A stretch of 64,000 nucleotides of DNA from a bacterium. GTDB lineage: Bacteria > Electryoneota > RPQS01. The stretch lies in assembly GCA_016721565.1 (NCBI GenBank), contig JADKHW010000006.1, positions 1-64,000 on the forward strand, written 5' to 3'. Shown in pieces: positions 44,136-53,948 of this stretch. Under the pieces are notes generated by a model that saw nothing but the letters and a program-made list of their open reading frames with translations, searched no databases and was not told the DNA's origin. Position 1 is the stretch's first letter, and every line of letters starts with the position of its first letter. Both the position numbers and the translations under genes were made by a program.

Positions 44136-44921
44136 ATGATCAAAGCACTCTACACGTCCGCTTCCGGTATGCAGGCACAGCAACGAAATCTCGACAACAC
44201 GGCGAGCAACATTGCCAATGCCAACACGACCGGTTATAAGCGCAGCCGCATCGAGTTTCAGGATCTCATTTACGAAAATATCCGCATTCCGTCCGCGACG
44301 GATCAAGGCACAACGCTGCCTGTTCCATTGCAAATTGGTGGCGGTACGCGCGTGGTTGCCAGTGTCAAGAATTTTGAAACCGGTGCTCCACAAGAGACCG
44401 GCAACCCACTCGACCTGATGATCCGCGGCGACGGTTTCTTTCAGGTACTGATGCCGAATGGCGTTGTTGGTTTCACGCGCGACGGTGCATGGAAGATGAC
44501 AGCTGAAGGTCAATTTGTGAATGCACAAGGTCTGCCGATGGAGCCGCCGATCAATATCCCGACCGATGCGTCGTCTGTCATGATTTCGCCCGAAGGCAAA
44601 GTTTCCGTCATGACGCAGGGCAACAGCACGCCGTCGGAAATTGGGCAGATTGAACTCGTGCGCTTCGTGAATCCCGCAGGCCTATTGAATGACGGTGGTA
44701 ATGTGTACACGCAAACGGTATCTTCCGGTGATCCGCTGTCGGCAACGCCGGGTTCCAACGGCACCGGCACAGTTGAGCAAGGATATCTTGAAGCCTCGAA
44801 CGTGAAGATCGTCAATGAAATGATCAATCTTATTACGGCACAGCGCGGTTATGAATTGAACTCACGCGCCATTCGCACCGCCGATGATATGATCAGCATT
44901 GCAACACAATTGAAGCGGTAA
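44136..44921 (+). CDS. flgG: Flagellar distal rod protein FlgG
   Basis: A 261-residue rod protein with the FlgG opening (MIKALYTSASGMQAQQRNLD, then NTASNIANANTTGYKRSRIE), the specific block GNPLDLMIRGDGFFQVLMPN, and the end helix NVKIVNEMINLITAQRGYEL. Standard length. Its stop overlaps the flgA start by one base (TAATG). Confidence 0.97.
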   Translation: MIKALYTSASGMQAQQRNLDNTASNIANANTTGYKRSRIEFQDLIYENIRIPSATDQGTTLPVPLQIGGGTRVVASVKNFETGAPQETGNPLDLMIRGDGFFQVLMPNGVVGFTRDGAWKMTAEGQFVNAQGLPMEPPINIPTDASSVMISPEGKVSVMTQGNSTPSEIGQIELVRFVNPAGLLNDGGNVYTQTVSSGDPLSATPGSNGTGTVEQGYLEASNVKIVNEMINLITAQRGYELNSRAIRTADDMISIATQLKR

Positions 44922-45592
44922 TGAGACTCGGGCTGTTACTTTCGTTTAGCCTGTTAACCACGATGAGCAACGCGCAGAATTATCCCACGCTTGAAAAGAT
45001 AATAGCCGCTACGTGGGTGCCGCATCACGTCACTTGCAAATGGGAACCAATGTTCGGTGACCCGGCCGCTCTTGACAAACTGAAAGACGTCGAAGTTGTC
45101 GGCGAGCTTGATGATTTTGCCAGCGGTCTCTTGACCTTGACTCTCAAAGGCTTAGACGAAAAGGGTGGAGCGCATTGCTTGACGCTTAAGGGCCGAGCGC
45201 GCATATTCAGGCAGGCTTACAGCGTGGCTTCACGAGTGAAAATCGGTAAAGAAATCAAATTAGCAATGTTGACGTCGCTCACTTGTGAGTGGAGCAACTT
45301 ACGCGCAATGGCCCTGCTTGATGCTGGCGCAATCGTAGGCAAATACGCTGTGAGGCCGCTTGTGCCGGGCCGTGTAATACTGGCTAGTGACGTTCGCCCT
45401 AAGACTCTCGTGCGCAGCGGTGAACCCGTGACCATCTACTATGAGCAGGGTGGAGTGACTGTGAAAGTTGAAGGCGTGGCCATGAAAGACGGCGGAATCG
45501 GAGAGACGATTCCCGTGCGCGTGCCTGAAGTGGAGAAGAACAGACTTGAAGGAGTCATACAAAATGATGCGACGCTGCGTTGGATTCCTTAG
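44921..45592 (+). CDS. flgA: P-ring assembly chaperone FlgA
   Basis: A 223-residue periplasmic protein with signal peptide (MRLGLLLSFSLLTTMSNAQN) and a C-terminal SAF-type domain (GAIVGKYAVRPLVPGRVILA, then SDVRPKTLVRSGEPVTIYYE and IPVRVPEVEKNRLEGVIQN). It chaperones FlgI for P-ring assembly. It starts on the base where flgG ends; its 3' end overlaps the flgH start by 29 nt. Confidence 0.9.
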   Translation: MRLGLLLSFSLLTTMSNAQNYPTLEKIIAATWVPHHVTCKWEPMFGDPAALDKLKDVEVVGELDDFASGLLTLTLKGLDEKGGAHCLTLKGRARIFRQAYSVASRVKIGKEIKLAMLTSLTCEWSNLRAMALLDAGAIVGKYAVRPLVPGRVILASDVRPKTLVRSGEPVTIYYEQGGVTVKVEGVAMKDGGIGETIPVRVPEVEKNRLEGVIQNDATLRWIP

Positions 45593-46145
45593 CTTAATCG
45601 CGCTGCCGCTGATTCTGCAAGCCTCGGGCGTAACCAAGCGGGGCATTGCGCCATCGTTGTACAGCGATTGCATCGCGCGCAATGTCGGCGATCAGCTCAC
45701 AGTTTTGATTATCGAAAATTCGCTCGCCTCTGCGTCGGCTCGCACGAATACCAAAGGCGAATATGATGCCGAAGTCACCGCAGGCGGTACGGGTGCGCTT
45801 GATTTTATTCCGCTGTTGTCCGGATCAGGATCAACCAAGAGCGAACACAAGGGCACCGGCACCACGACACGCCAAGGTACACTGCGTGCGAGCGTTGTCA
45901 GCCGCGTTATTGAAGTTCTGCCGAATGGTGACTTGCGCATTGAAGGCGAGAAGTCGATCATCATCAACGGCGAAAAACAGTTGACCATTCTGTCGGGAAC
46001 GGTTCGACAAAAGGATATCACTCCGCAGAACACAATTACCTCCGACTTGATTGGTGACGCCGAAATCTCATACAAGGGTAAAGGCGTGCTAGCCAATACA
46101 GAGCGCCCGGGAATTATTGCGCGCATATTCGATTGGATCTTCTAA
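45564..46145 (+). CDS. flgH: Flagellar L-ring protein FlgH, no lipobox
   Basis: A 193-residue FlgH from ATG 45564, chosen for the AAGGAG at 45548-45553 (the frame also opens at 45546). The family core is clear: NVGDQLTVLIIENSLASASA, RVIEVLPNGDLRIEGEKSII, LSGTVRQKDITPQNTITSDL. FlgH is normally a lipoprotein; here the export signal ends in LPLILQASG with no cysteine at a cleavage site, so lipidation seems absent. Its stop overlaps flgI by one base. Confidence 0.93.
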   Translation: MMRRCVGFLSLIALPLILQASGVTKRGIAPSLYSDCIARNVGDQLTVLIIENSLASASARTNTKGEYDAEVTAGGTGALDFIPLLSGSGSTKSEHKGTGTTTRQGTLRASVVSRVIEVLPNGDLRIEGEKSIIINGEKQLTILSGTVRQKDITPQNTITSDLIGDAEISYKGKGVLANTERPGIIARIFDWIF

Positions 46146-47233
46146 TGAGATACAGCGCCCTCACGATACTCCTATCAGCTTGCACTGTATTCGCTGGTGT
46201 TCGAGTTGGTGATTTGACCAACTATCCAAACAGTACCCCCGTGACGCTTACCGGATACGGTTTGATTGTCGGGCTTGCCGGAACAGGCGACGGCAGCAAA
46301 TCCACATTCACTCCGCAGACGTTTGCGAGCATGCTCAAGCAGTTTGGCATTGAAGTCGCTCCCGGCGACCTCAAGTTGAAGAATGTCGCTGCTGTGATGG
46401 TTTCCTGTGAAATGCCTGCAGGCGCAAGACGTGGCTCGCGGATTGACGCGCTTGTTTCGTCGCTTGGTGACGCGACGAGTCTGCAAGGAGGAACACTTCT
46501 GCGAACGGTGTTGAATGATCCGTGGAACAACCCGATTGCTGAAGTGCAAGGCCCTATTTCAATCGGCGGCTTTAATTTTGAAACGGGCGGATCGCGCGTC
46601 TCGCGTAACCATTCAGTTGCAGGTCGTATCCCCGGAGGTACTGTGTTATTCGAAGACGGGCCAGAGCTTCCCGCACCTGCCGATAGCTTCATGCTTGTTT
46701 TGGAACAACCGGATTTGCGGATGGCGGTTAACGTGACAAAAGCGATCAACGCGCTTTACGTAGGTTCGGCTCGCACCGAAGATCCGTCATCGGTTATCGT
46801 GAGCGTTCCCGCGATGTTTGAGTCACAAAGTGATCGCCTCGAGTTTCAATCGATCATCGAAGACGTCGAAGTGGAGCCTGCGGGGACGGACAAAATTGTC
46901 ATCAACGAGCGCACAGGCACGATTGTCGTCGGAACCGCTGTCTCACTCTTGCCAACTGCCATCGCGCACGGAAATTTGACCGTCGAAATCACCGAGCGCC
47001 CCGTGATTAGTCAACCGAATGCGTTCGGGCAGGGCCAGACAATTGTTGAAAAGCAAAGTACGATCACCGTCGAAAATGCGGGCGAAGGACTAAAAGAAGT
47101 TGCCGGAGCCGCATCAGCTGGTGATGTCGCGCGCATGCTCAATTCGCTCGGAGTTACTCCTCGCGATATGATCGCCATTTTTCAAGGACTCAAAGCCGCA
47201 GGCGCCCTGCGCGCAGAATTGGTCATAATCTAA
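46145..47233 (+). CDS. flgI: Flagellar P-ring protein FlgI
   Basis: About 362 residues from ATG 46145. A signal peptide (MRYSALTILLSACTVFAG) precedes the very conserved body: GYGLIVGLAGTGDGSKSTFT, NVAAVMVSCEMPAGARRGSR, FEDGPELPAP and the end KAAGALRAELVII. It forms the peptidoglycan-level bushing of the rod. It overlaps flgH upstream by one base and flgJ downstream by one base. Confidence 0.96.
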   Translation: MRYSALTILLSACTVFAGVRVGDLTNYPNSTPVTLTGYGLIVGLAGTGDGSKSTFTPQTFASMLKQFGIEVAPGDLKLKNVAAVMVSCEMPAGARRGSRIDALVSSLGDATSLQGGTLLRTVLNDPWNNPIAEVQGPISIGGFNFETGGSRVSRNHSVAGRIPGGTVLFEDGPELPAPADSFMLVLEQPDLRMAVNVTKAINALYVGSARTEDPSSVIVSVPAMFESQSDRLEFQSIIEDVEVEPAGTDKIVINERTGTIVVGTAVSLLPTAIAHGNLTVEITERPVISQPNAFGQGQTIVEKQSTITVENAGEGLKEVAGAASAGDVARMLNSLGVTPRDMIAIFQGLKAAGALRAELVII

Positions 47234-47529
47234 TGAAGATCACTCCGCACAACAACTTTCTTCCCATTGTTAAGATGAAAGACAAGTCAAACACTCCCGA
47301 AGCGCTCAAAGATGCTGCGGAAGGATTTGAAACATTGTTAACGCACCAAATGGTAGAGGAACTGCAAAAGGGCCTCGAAGGCGAATCTATGTTTGGCGGC
47401 GGAGTTGAAGGAAACACAATCGGAGCAATGGCGGAATGGGAACTTGCGTCCCAGTTGTCAAAATCGCTCGACTTTGGAATTTTGCAGCAATTGCAGGCGT
47501 CCATCGACGCTGAGAAGGGAGACAAATGA
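47233..47529 (+). CDS. flgJ: Rod-binding protein FlgJ, N-terminal domain only
   Basis: A 98-residue rod-binding domain (LKDAAEGFETLLTHQMVEEL, then FGGGVEGNTIGAMAEWELAS). The peptidoglycan-hydrolase domain present in enteric FlgJ is missing, as in many non-gammaproteobacteria, so wall passage would need a separate enzyme. It overlaps flgI by one base and flgN by four. Confidence 0.93.
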   Translation: MKITPHNNFLPIVKMKDKSNTPEALKDAAEGFETLLTHQMVEELQKGLEGESMFGGGVEGNTIGAMAEWELASQLSKSLDFGILQQLQASIDAEKGDK

Positions 47530-47888
47530 GTCCTGAAGCTCATGACTTTGTGCGCGAACTTGGCGTACTGAAAATTCACATTCAGCACCTTGAACAAATG
47601 TTGCGCAAGAATGAACTGTCCGGCATCGAGGGCGAATCCGCCGAGGTTGAGACGACGCTTGTACGTTTGCTTCGTGCACAACGCGCTCTGCCGCGCAACG
47701 AGCAACAGCAAATGCGCCGCCGATTCGTCGCGCTGCGCCAAGATGCCCTTCGCACCCTCGAAATCTCGCGCCGAATTCTTGATGAGAGTCTGCGCGCAAC
47801 CGTTGAGCTAATCGAGACGATTGAAGCCAGCAGCAACTACGACGGACGGCGAGGCGGCCGCTCCATAATGATAGACCGAAAGGCCTAA
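47526..47888 (+). CDS. flgN: FlgN-like export chaperone
   Basis: A 120-residue helical protein between flgJ and flgK. It has long amphipathic helices (HIQHLEQMLRKNELSG, RRRFVALRQDALRTLEISRR, ILDESLRATVELIETIEAS) as in FlgN chaperones, which deliver FlgK and FlgL to the export gate. Sequence identity to known FlgN is low, so the call rests on structure type and position. Confidence 0.75.
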   Translation: MSPEAHDFVRELGVLKIHIQHLEQMLRKNELSGIEGESAEVETTLVRLLRAQRALPRNEQQQMRRRFVALRQDALRTLEISRRILDESLRATVELIETIEASSNYDGRRGGRSIMIDRKA

Positions 47889-47891
47889 TGC

Positions 47892-49271
47892 ATGAGCACA
47901 CTGTCAAATATCCTTGAACAAGGACGCCGCGCGATCCAAGTGCAGCAGCTTGCCATGCAGGTAATTGGACACAACACGTCCAATGCTGGCACGGTAGGCT
48001 ATTCGCGCCGTCGCATTGATTTGGGAACCGCGCCTCCGGGAGCTACCGGAGAGTGGGGCGTAGGCGCCGGCGTGGACATCAACGATCTCTCTCGCGTCCG
48101 TGATCGCTTGCTCGATCAGCAGATTCGCAGTGGTACGACCGTTTCCTCGTACTGGAGTTCGCGCGAAGACCAGCTTGGTCGTATTGAAGAGTCATTCAAT
48201 GCGCTCGGTGACAATAATCTTGGGTCCCTTATGGATAAGTTTTGGCAGGGGTGGCAAGATCTTGCTAATGATCCTGAAAGCATGGCGCCGCGCTATCAAA
48301 TGCGTGATCGAGCGAGTGCGTTGGTCGGCGGACTTAAGCGTGTCTATGGCGATCTTCAAGGCCAAATTCAGGAGGTCAATCAGCGTATCGCAGCTGGCGC
48401 AGAGCAAGTCAACGAACTTACTTCCGGGATCGCTGAATTAAATGTGCAAATCGTTGCGGGCGAATTAGGGGGTATGGAGGCCTCTGACCTTAGAGACTCA
48501 CGCGACCTGATGGTTGAGCAACTTGCTGGTCTCATGGACATTTCCGTGCAAGAGCAGACGGACGGCACTATCCATGTCTACAGCGGCGGCAACATAATTG
48601 TGCAGCGCGACGTCGCAGTTCCGTTGCGCATCGATCAAGTGGAGACCGATCCGAAGAGCCACGTTGTTTTGACTCTGGGAAGTACTTCTTCATCATGGAA
48701 ACCAGCCGGCGGTGAACTTGGTGCGCTCTTTGAACAACGCGATGTTGAATTGCCGAAGGTCATGGCAGAAATGGATCGCTTCGCTAGTGAATTCAGTGAA
48801 GCAGTCAACGCAATTCATGTGCAAGGCTGGGGCTTAAATGGTTCGCAAGCCCAAGAGTTTTTTGCATCGAACGTTCAAGGCGTAAATGACCTTGCAATCT
48901 CAAATATGATTATCGAGGACGCAGGACGTATCGCCGCATCGGCGAGTGAAAATGCGCCCGGAGATAACTCGCTCGCGTTGGCAATAGCAGGCATCCAGAA
49001 CCAAACAACGAATTCTGGATACTCAGTTGATGAAATGCTTCGTAACATTCAACTTGAGGCTGGAAGTCGCAGATCGTCAGCAATTCAACAACGTGATGTC
49101 GAAGCGGCAGTGCTGGACAATGCAACCAACCGCCGATTTGCAATCAGCGGTGTAAGCTTGGACGAAGAAATGGCGCGCCTCCTTGAAACACAAAAGGCCT
49201 ACGAAGCGGCCGCCAAGATCGTACAGACCGTGGACGAAATGATGCAAACTGTACTCAACATGAAGCAGTAA
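47892..49271 (+). CDS. flgK: Hook-filament junction protein FlgK (HAP1)
   Basis: A 459-residue FlgK. N-terminus: QGRRAIQVQQLAMQVIGHNT then SNAGTVGYSRRR; the family segment SRVRDRLLDQQIR; long coiled helices (AGAEQVNELTSGIAELNVQI); C-terminus SLDEEMARLLETQKAYEAAA. It is a first adaptor between hook and filament. The start is four nt after flgN; the stop is one nt before flgL. Confidence 0.95.
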   Translation: MSTLSNILEQGRRAIQVQQLAMQVIGHNTSNAGTVGYSRRRIDLGTAPPGATGEWGVGAGVDINDLSRVRDRLLDQQIRSGTTVSSYWSSREDQLGRIEESFNALGDNNLGSLMDKFWQGWQDLANDPESMAPRYQMRDRASALVGGLKRVYGDLQGQIQEVNQRIAAGAEQVNELTSGIAELNVQIVAGELGGMEASDLRDSRDLMVEQLAGLMDISVQEQTDGTIHVYSGGNIIVQRDVAVPLRIDQVETDPKSHVVLTLGSTSSSWKPAGGELGALFEQRDVELPKVMAEMDRFASEFSEAVNAIHVQGWGLNGSQAQEFFASNVQGVNDLAISNMIIEDAGRIAASASENAPGDNSLALAIAGIQNQTTNSGYSVDEMLRNIQLEAGSRRSSAIQQRDVEAAVLDNATNRRFAISGVSLDEEMARLLETQKAYEAAAKIVQTVDEMMQTVLNMKQ

Positions 49272-49272
49272 T

Positions 49273-50223
49273 ATGCGAGTATCTCATCTTCAACAGCATC
49301 AGAGTTTTGTGCGCGACGTGGAACAACGTCTGTACAACATGACGCGCATCCAGCAAGAATTGGGCACTGGCAAGCGCATCGAGCAGCCGTCGGAAGACGT
49401 CAATTCGGCAGCGCAAGCTCTCAGTGCTCGATCTCAGCTCGAATCTATTGCGCAGTATCAACGAAACATCGAAAACGGCCAAGGATTTGTTTCCGCAGCC
49501 GATTCAAAACTGACCTCAATCATTGACTTAGTCAATGAAATCGATGCGCTCGCGCTTTCTGCGGACAACGACCATGTTACTCCAGAAGATAGGAACTTTG
49601 CCGCGCAAGAGATGAATCAGAAGCTTGAATCACTGATGGAATACGCTAACGCTCAATTTGGTGACCGTTATCTATTCGGTGGGCATGGAACGACTTCCGC
49701 CCCGTTTAACGAAACTCGCGACGCAAACGGGCAAATTACTGATGTTGGCGCAGCGTCCCAGTCAATTGAAGGTCGCATCTATCGCATGATCGATGATAAA
49801 GAGAACGTCGCTATCAATGTCACCGGCGACCGATTGTTCCAGCCCATCGGTGAAGACAATACCTCAAGTGATCTGTTCTACGTTGTAAAGAGTTTACGGG
49901 ACACGATTGCAAACAATAACACACCACCCGAAGGTCAGGAAGATACACTCAGCACGGATGTCTTGCGCGAGAACCTCGACGCAATTCGCAACAGAATTGT
50001 TGAACAGCAAACTTATGTTGGGTCACTGGGTCAAAGGCTTACAAACAAGCTAAGTGAACTTAAGGCAACCGAAATTGATTGGACGGATCGTTTGGAAGAG
50101 GCGCAAGGTTCGGAGATGACGGATCTCGTCAGCAGATTATCGGTGGAAGAGGGAGTCTACAACGCCCTCGTTGCAATTCAATCACGTGTACTTAACCGTT
50201 CACTCATAGACTATTTGGGTTAA
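49273..50223 (+). CDS. flgL: Hook-filament junction protein FlgL (HAP3)
   Basis: A 316-residue flagellin-like junction protein: N-terminus RVSHLQQHQSFVRDVEQRLY, MTRIQQELGTGKRIEQPSED; the segment FGDRYLFGGHGTTSAPF; and C-terminal D0 helix EGVYNALVAIQSRVLNRSLI. Its stop is one nt before the gmd gene, so glycosylation genes are read from the same transcript. Confidence 0.93.
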   Translation: MRVSHLQQHQSFVRDVEQRLYNMTRIQQELGTGKRIEQPSEDVNSAAQALSARSQLESIAQYQRNIENGQGFVSAADSKLTSIIDLVNEIDALALSADNDHVTPEDRNFAAQEMNQKLESLMEYANAQFGDRYLFGGHGTTSAPFNETRDANGQITDVGAASQSIEGRIYRMIDDKENVAINVTGDRLFQPIGEDNTSSDLFYVVKSLRDTIANNNTPPEGQEDTLSTDVLRENLDAIRNRIVEQQTYVGSLGQRLTNKLSELKATEIDWTDRLEEAQGSEMTDLVSRLSVEEGVYNALVAIQSRVLNRSLIDYLG

Positions 50224-50224
50224 G

Positions 50225-51271
50225 ATGTCTAAGCGCGCACTAATCACCGGAATTACCGGACAAGATGGCAGCTACCTTGCCGAACTCTTGCTTGACAAAG
50301 GCTACGCCGTCTTCGGAATGGTGCGCCGTTCGAGTACCGAAAATTTTGCACGCATTGAGCATCTGCGCGAGCAATTGCAGCTTGTGCAAGGAGACTTACT
50401 CGATGCAAATTCGCTGGAAAAGGCCCTCAAGGCTTCACAGCCGGATGAAATTTACAACTTGGCTGCGCAGAGCTTCGTGCCCGCTTCGTGGACACAGCCG
50501 ATTCTGACGGGCGAGTTCACCGCCTTAGGCGTTGCACGCTTATTGGAGGCGATGCGCACTGTTTGCCCCGAAGCGCGATTCTATCAGGCTTCGTCATCAG
50601 AGATGTTCGGAAAAGTGCTCGAAGTTCCGCAAAGCGAAACAACACCGTTCTATCCTCGTAGCCCTTACGGTGTCGCAAAAGTTTATGGACACTATATTAC
50701 TGTGAACATGCGCGAGTCGTACAATCTTTTTGCCGTAAACGGCATCCTGTTCAATCATGAGTCGCCGCGCCGCGGCCTTGAATTTGTAACGCGCAAAGTC
50801 ACGAGATCCGTTGCTGCGATCAAGCTTGGGTTGCAGAAGCATCTGGAGCTGGGCAATCTCGATGCGCGTCGTGATTGGGGTTTTGCGGGTGACTATGTCG
50901 ATGCGATGTGGCGCATGCTTCAGCAAAGCATGCCCGATGATTTCGTGGTTGCGACCGGCGTGACACACAGTGTTCGAGAATTCGTCGATGCGGCGTTCGC
51001 AACTGTTGATCTTGATCCTGAAGCGCACATCCGGATTCGTGCAGATCTAATTCGCCCGGCCGAAGTTGATCTTTTAGTTGGTGACCCAAGCAAGGCGAAG
51101 CGAGATTTGAACTGGGCTCCCAAGATTGATTTTCACGGCTTGGTTGAGATGATGGTCCGTGCTGACTTTGACGACCTTTCGGCACAAGATCGCAATGCGC
51201 TTCCGGCCCAAGTTTCAGTGGCGCGCCGTCAAGTTGCTCGTAATCTAAAATTTAGAAAAGCAAAAGTGTAA
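50225..51271 (+). CDS. gmd: GDP-mannose 4,6-dehydratase
   Basis: A 348-residue short-chain dehydrogenase. The NAD(P)-binding motif is GITGQDGSYLAELLLDKGY, followed by the GMD-specific VRRSST. The catalytic triad region is SSEMFGKV ... YPRSPYGVAKVYGHY (Tyr-x3-Lys), and FNHESPRRGLEFVTRK is diagnostic. It makes GDP-4-keto-6-deoxymannose, precursor of fucose, rhamnose or perosamine-type sugars. A finishing enzyme (reductase or aminotransferase) is not in the window. Position directly after flgL suggests the sugar is destined for flagellin. Confidence 0.94.
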   Translation: MSKRALITGITGQDGSYLAELLLDKGYAVFGMVRRSSTENFARIEHLREQLQLVQGDLLDANSLEKALKASQPDEIYNLAAQSFVPASWTQPILTGEFTALGVARLLEAMRTVCPEARFYQASSSEMFGKVLEVPQSETTPFYPRSPYGVAKVYGHYITVNMRESYNLFAVNGILFNHESPRRGLEFVTRKVTRSVAAIKLGLQKHLELGNLDARRDWGFAGDYVDAMWRMLQQSMPDDFVVATGVTHSVREFVDAAFATVDLDPEAHIRIRADLIRPAEVDLLVGDPSKAKRDLNWAPKIDFHGLVEMMVRADFDDLSAQDRNALPAQVSVARRQVARNLKFRKAKV

Positions 51272-51278
51272 CCGAGAC

Positions 51279-53948
51279 TTGGAATCGTTCGCACACACTT
51301 TGAACCAACTGGCCGACGAAGTTCAGGCTAATCCTGATCGCTTTGAGAATTCACAGCGACTTTGGGCGCGCTTTTATAACGAGGCAGCGTTTTCACCCAG
51401 CATTCAAGCCGAGTTTGAATTGATTCGTCTTAGTGTGCCTGCGCAATTCATCTTAGCAGGATGGTACGGCTACTTTGATCAACGCGCTAAAGAACTTCTA
51501 GACCGATCTGATCTTTGCGACCTCGATTCTTCGAGTCTGCTTGAACTTCACAATATCAAGCGGCGATGTGCGGCCTTCGACGGGACTTTCCGGGCACCTG
51601 CAACGCAAACCCGCAGGGCAATTCGACTGAACACATCTGCACTGACTATTGGTGTTGATCTTCGCCCGCTTTCAATTCCATCAAGCCGTAATCGAGGCAT
51701 TGGGCGTTACCTTATCAACACGCTCCCGCGTCTTATCGCAAGAGCAGGGCGACACAAATTCGTGTTGTTGACCGAACCGGGCGAAAAGCGAGATGAGGAG
51801 CTACTCAGTCTCTTCAGCCGTAATGATCTCATATTTCGCGACTTTTCGCTTGGTTGCGATCACGATCTCGATTTATTCCTGCTTTCTGATCCCACTCCTA
51901 TGCTGACAGGGAAGCGGCTTGCCGACCTGCCGGTTACACAATGCGCGTGGATGTCTATTGTGTACGATTTTATTCCGCTCGAGTATCCCGAGCTTTACCT
52001 GCGTGGAAGCGACCAACTTATTGATGAATATCTTGGCAACTTTGAACTCATTGCTGAGAGGTGTCAGGCAGTATTCCCGATATCGCGTTACGTTGCAAAT
52101 CAATGCGAGGTTTTGTTGAACTTTGCGTCGGAACGTGTCATTCCTATCTTTGGCGGAGTTGATGAGAGTTTCTTTGAAGTATCTTCAGCTTCAACGCTGC
52201 GTGAGTATCCGGAACCTTACTTCCTATATGTTGGCGGCGCTGACGCGCGCAAGAACCTTGCCGGATTGGTCAAAGCATTTGCAGTGGCAAGCTCCGAAAT
52301 GCCTGCGGAGTGGAAGCTTGTCTTGGTTGGAGAAATGAACTCTGACAAGACGGCCAAGATGCTGCGCGATATGCATCTCGAAAACTACATCGGTCGAGTT
52401 GTTGGCCTTGGCGGAATCGATGATGCGCGGCTACGCGGTCTGTACGCTAATGCATTGGCAACGGTATTTGTTTCCCATAGTGAAGGATTGGGTCTTCCCG
52501 CGCTCGAAGCAATGGCAACAGGTTGCCCTGTCATTGCGTCGAAGACAACAGCTTTAGGCGAGACTGTTGGTTCAACCGGCATTCTTGTTGATCCGGCATC
52601 AACTACCGAAATTGCGCAAGGCATGCTTCGGATTGCGAAGGATTCGTCACTGCGCAACGATCTTGCAGTTCGCGGTCCCTTGCATGCGCGCAAGTGGTGC
52701 TGGGATGATGTTTCTGCCTGCCTGCTAAACGGCATTGAGAAGTTTGCGTGCCGAGAAGTTCACTCTGTGTCGCGCAAACGTCGCATGCGGGTTGCCATGA
52801 TGAATCGCGAAAACGTGTGGAGTGCGCTGGGTGGCGACAGCCGCATCATGCTGCAAATGCAAGAGGCTGCCGCGCTTGCAGATGTCGAAGTGTATTTCCC
52901 ATCTTCTCTCGATCAGGCATCGACAGCGGACTTAATTCACTTCGTGAACATGACGTTGCCCGCTCCGCTTAAGGATGCGACAAACTTCTCGCAGCAGCGC
53001 AATATCCCGCTGTTGGTAACGACGCTCTATGAAGACTGGCCGCAATATCTGAATGCGTCCCATCAAGCGTTTAGTATTTACCGCGCGTTTATGGCTGGTC
53101 AGAGTTCACATTTGAGCATGGTAACCGCTCTTGATAATTTGCGGGCGTCACAGCCAGCACCTCAATTAGACGTGGCGGAGAGTTTGAAGCACGCAACTCT
53201 ACTTTTAGCTTGTGCAGAGTCTGAAGCAATGCGACTACAGCAAGACTATCCTTATCTCGAAGACCGCATTCTTGTCGTTCCATTCGAAGTTAACATCCCA
53301 TTGCCGACCGTGCAGCGAATGAACGATTCCCTTCGAAACGCATTGGGTTTTGACGAATTCGTGCTATGCATTGGCCGTCTCGAAACTCGAAAGAACCAAC
53401 TTGCCCTGCTGACCGCACTCCATGACGTTGATATCCCAATTGTGTTCGCCTCAGGTAGCTACACTCCGCAGCCCGTTTACTCGCAAGCTGTGAGAGCGTG
53501 GCGCCGCAAAGCGCCTGTGAAGTTTGTGGATCGCATGCCGTGGCACCTTATGTCAGCGCTGATTCGAAGCGCATCCGCGCATGTTTTACCAAGTTTCTAC
53601 GAGCTGCCAGGGCTGGTGCACCTTGAATGTGCAGCTGCGGGAATTCCCATTGTTGCAGGCGAGTGGGGTGCAATCTCTGACTATTTGCCGAGATCAGTGT
53701 TCCATGCATGCGACCCACTCAATCTTGAGTCAATTCGTTTGGCGACGCTAAATGCACTCAACGCTCCGCTTGCTCCGTCGGCCGCTGACATTGCAATGAG
53801 TTATACACGGGAGCGTTTAGCAAGCTGTTTGATAAACAGTTATGAGCGCGCACTCATAGAATCAGCGCAAAATGTAAATCGCAGTAAGCAATACGTATAT
53901 AGGCCACTTAGGCCGGAAGCCACCGGAGGAATCCATGCCGCTGTCTAG
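51279..53948 (+). CDS. Tandem GT4-type glycosyltransferase (two GT-B domains)
   Basis: An 889-residue cytoplasmic protein with TTG start at 51279. Residues 1-110 are an unassigned helical segment. The first GT-B unit (about 122-490) has IGVDLRPLS, GIGRYLINTLPRLI, YFLYVGGADARKNLAGLVKA and the GT4 donor motif SHSEGLGLPALEAMATGCPV. The second (about 502-880) has LGGDSRIMLQMQEAA, FVLCIGRLETRKNQLALLTA and FYELPGLVHLECAAAGIPIV, the same E-x7-E arrangement. Two active sites in one chain suggest two successive sugar transfers. It overlaps the next gene by 14 nt. Confidence 0.88.
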   Translation: MESFAHTLNQLADEVQANPDRFENSQRLWARFYNEAAFSPSIQAEFELIRLSVPAQFILAGWYGYFDQRAKELLDRSDLCDLDSSSLLELHNIKRRCAAFDGTFRAPATQTRRAIRLNTSALTIGVDLRPLSIPSSRNRGIGRYLINTLPRLIARAGRHKFVLLTEPGEKRDEELLSLFSRNDLIFRDFSLGCDHDLDLFLLSDPTPMLTGKRLADLPVTQCAWMSIVYDFIPLEYPELYLRGSDQLIDEYLGNFELIAERCQAVFPISRYVANQCEVLLNFASERVIPIFGGVDESFFEVSSASTLREYPEPYFLYVGGADARKNLAGLVKAFAVASSEMPAEWKLVLVGEMNSDKTAKMLRDMHLENYIGRVVGLGGIDDARLRGLYANALATVFVSHSEGLGLPALEAMATGCPVIASKTTALGETVGSTGILVDPASTTEIAQGMLRIAKDSSLRNDLAVRGPLHARKWCWDDVSACLLNGIEKFACREVHSVSRKRRMRVAMMNRENVWSALGGDSRIMLQMQEAAALADVEVYFPSSLDQASTADLIHFVNMTLPAPLKDATNFSQQRNIPLLVTTLYEDWPQYLNASHQAFSIYRAFMAGQSSHLSMVTALDNLRASQPAPQLDVAESLKHATLLLACAESEAMRLQQDYPYLEDRILVVPFEVNIPLPTVQRMNDSLRNALGFDEFVLCIGRLETRKNQLALLTALHDVDIPIVFASGSYTPQPVYSQAVRAWRRKAPVKFVDRMPWHLMSALIRSASAHVLPSFYELPGLVHLECAAAGIPIVAGEWGAISDYLPRSVFHACDPLNLESIRLATLNALNAPLAPSAADIAMSYTRERLASCLINSYERALIESAQNVNRSKQYVYRPLRPEATGGIHAAV

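Noticed and set aside
43086..44528. 480-codon open frame on the minus strand
   Set aside because: It is antisense to flgF and flgG, whose axial-protein motifs are certain. The translated product shows no family pattern and has the Arg/Cys/His-rich look of a shadow frame.
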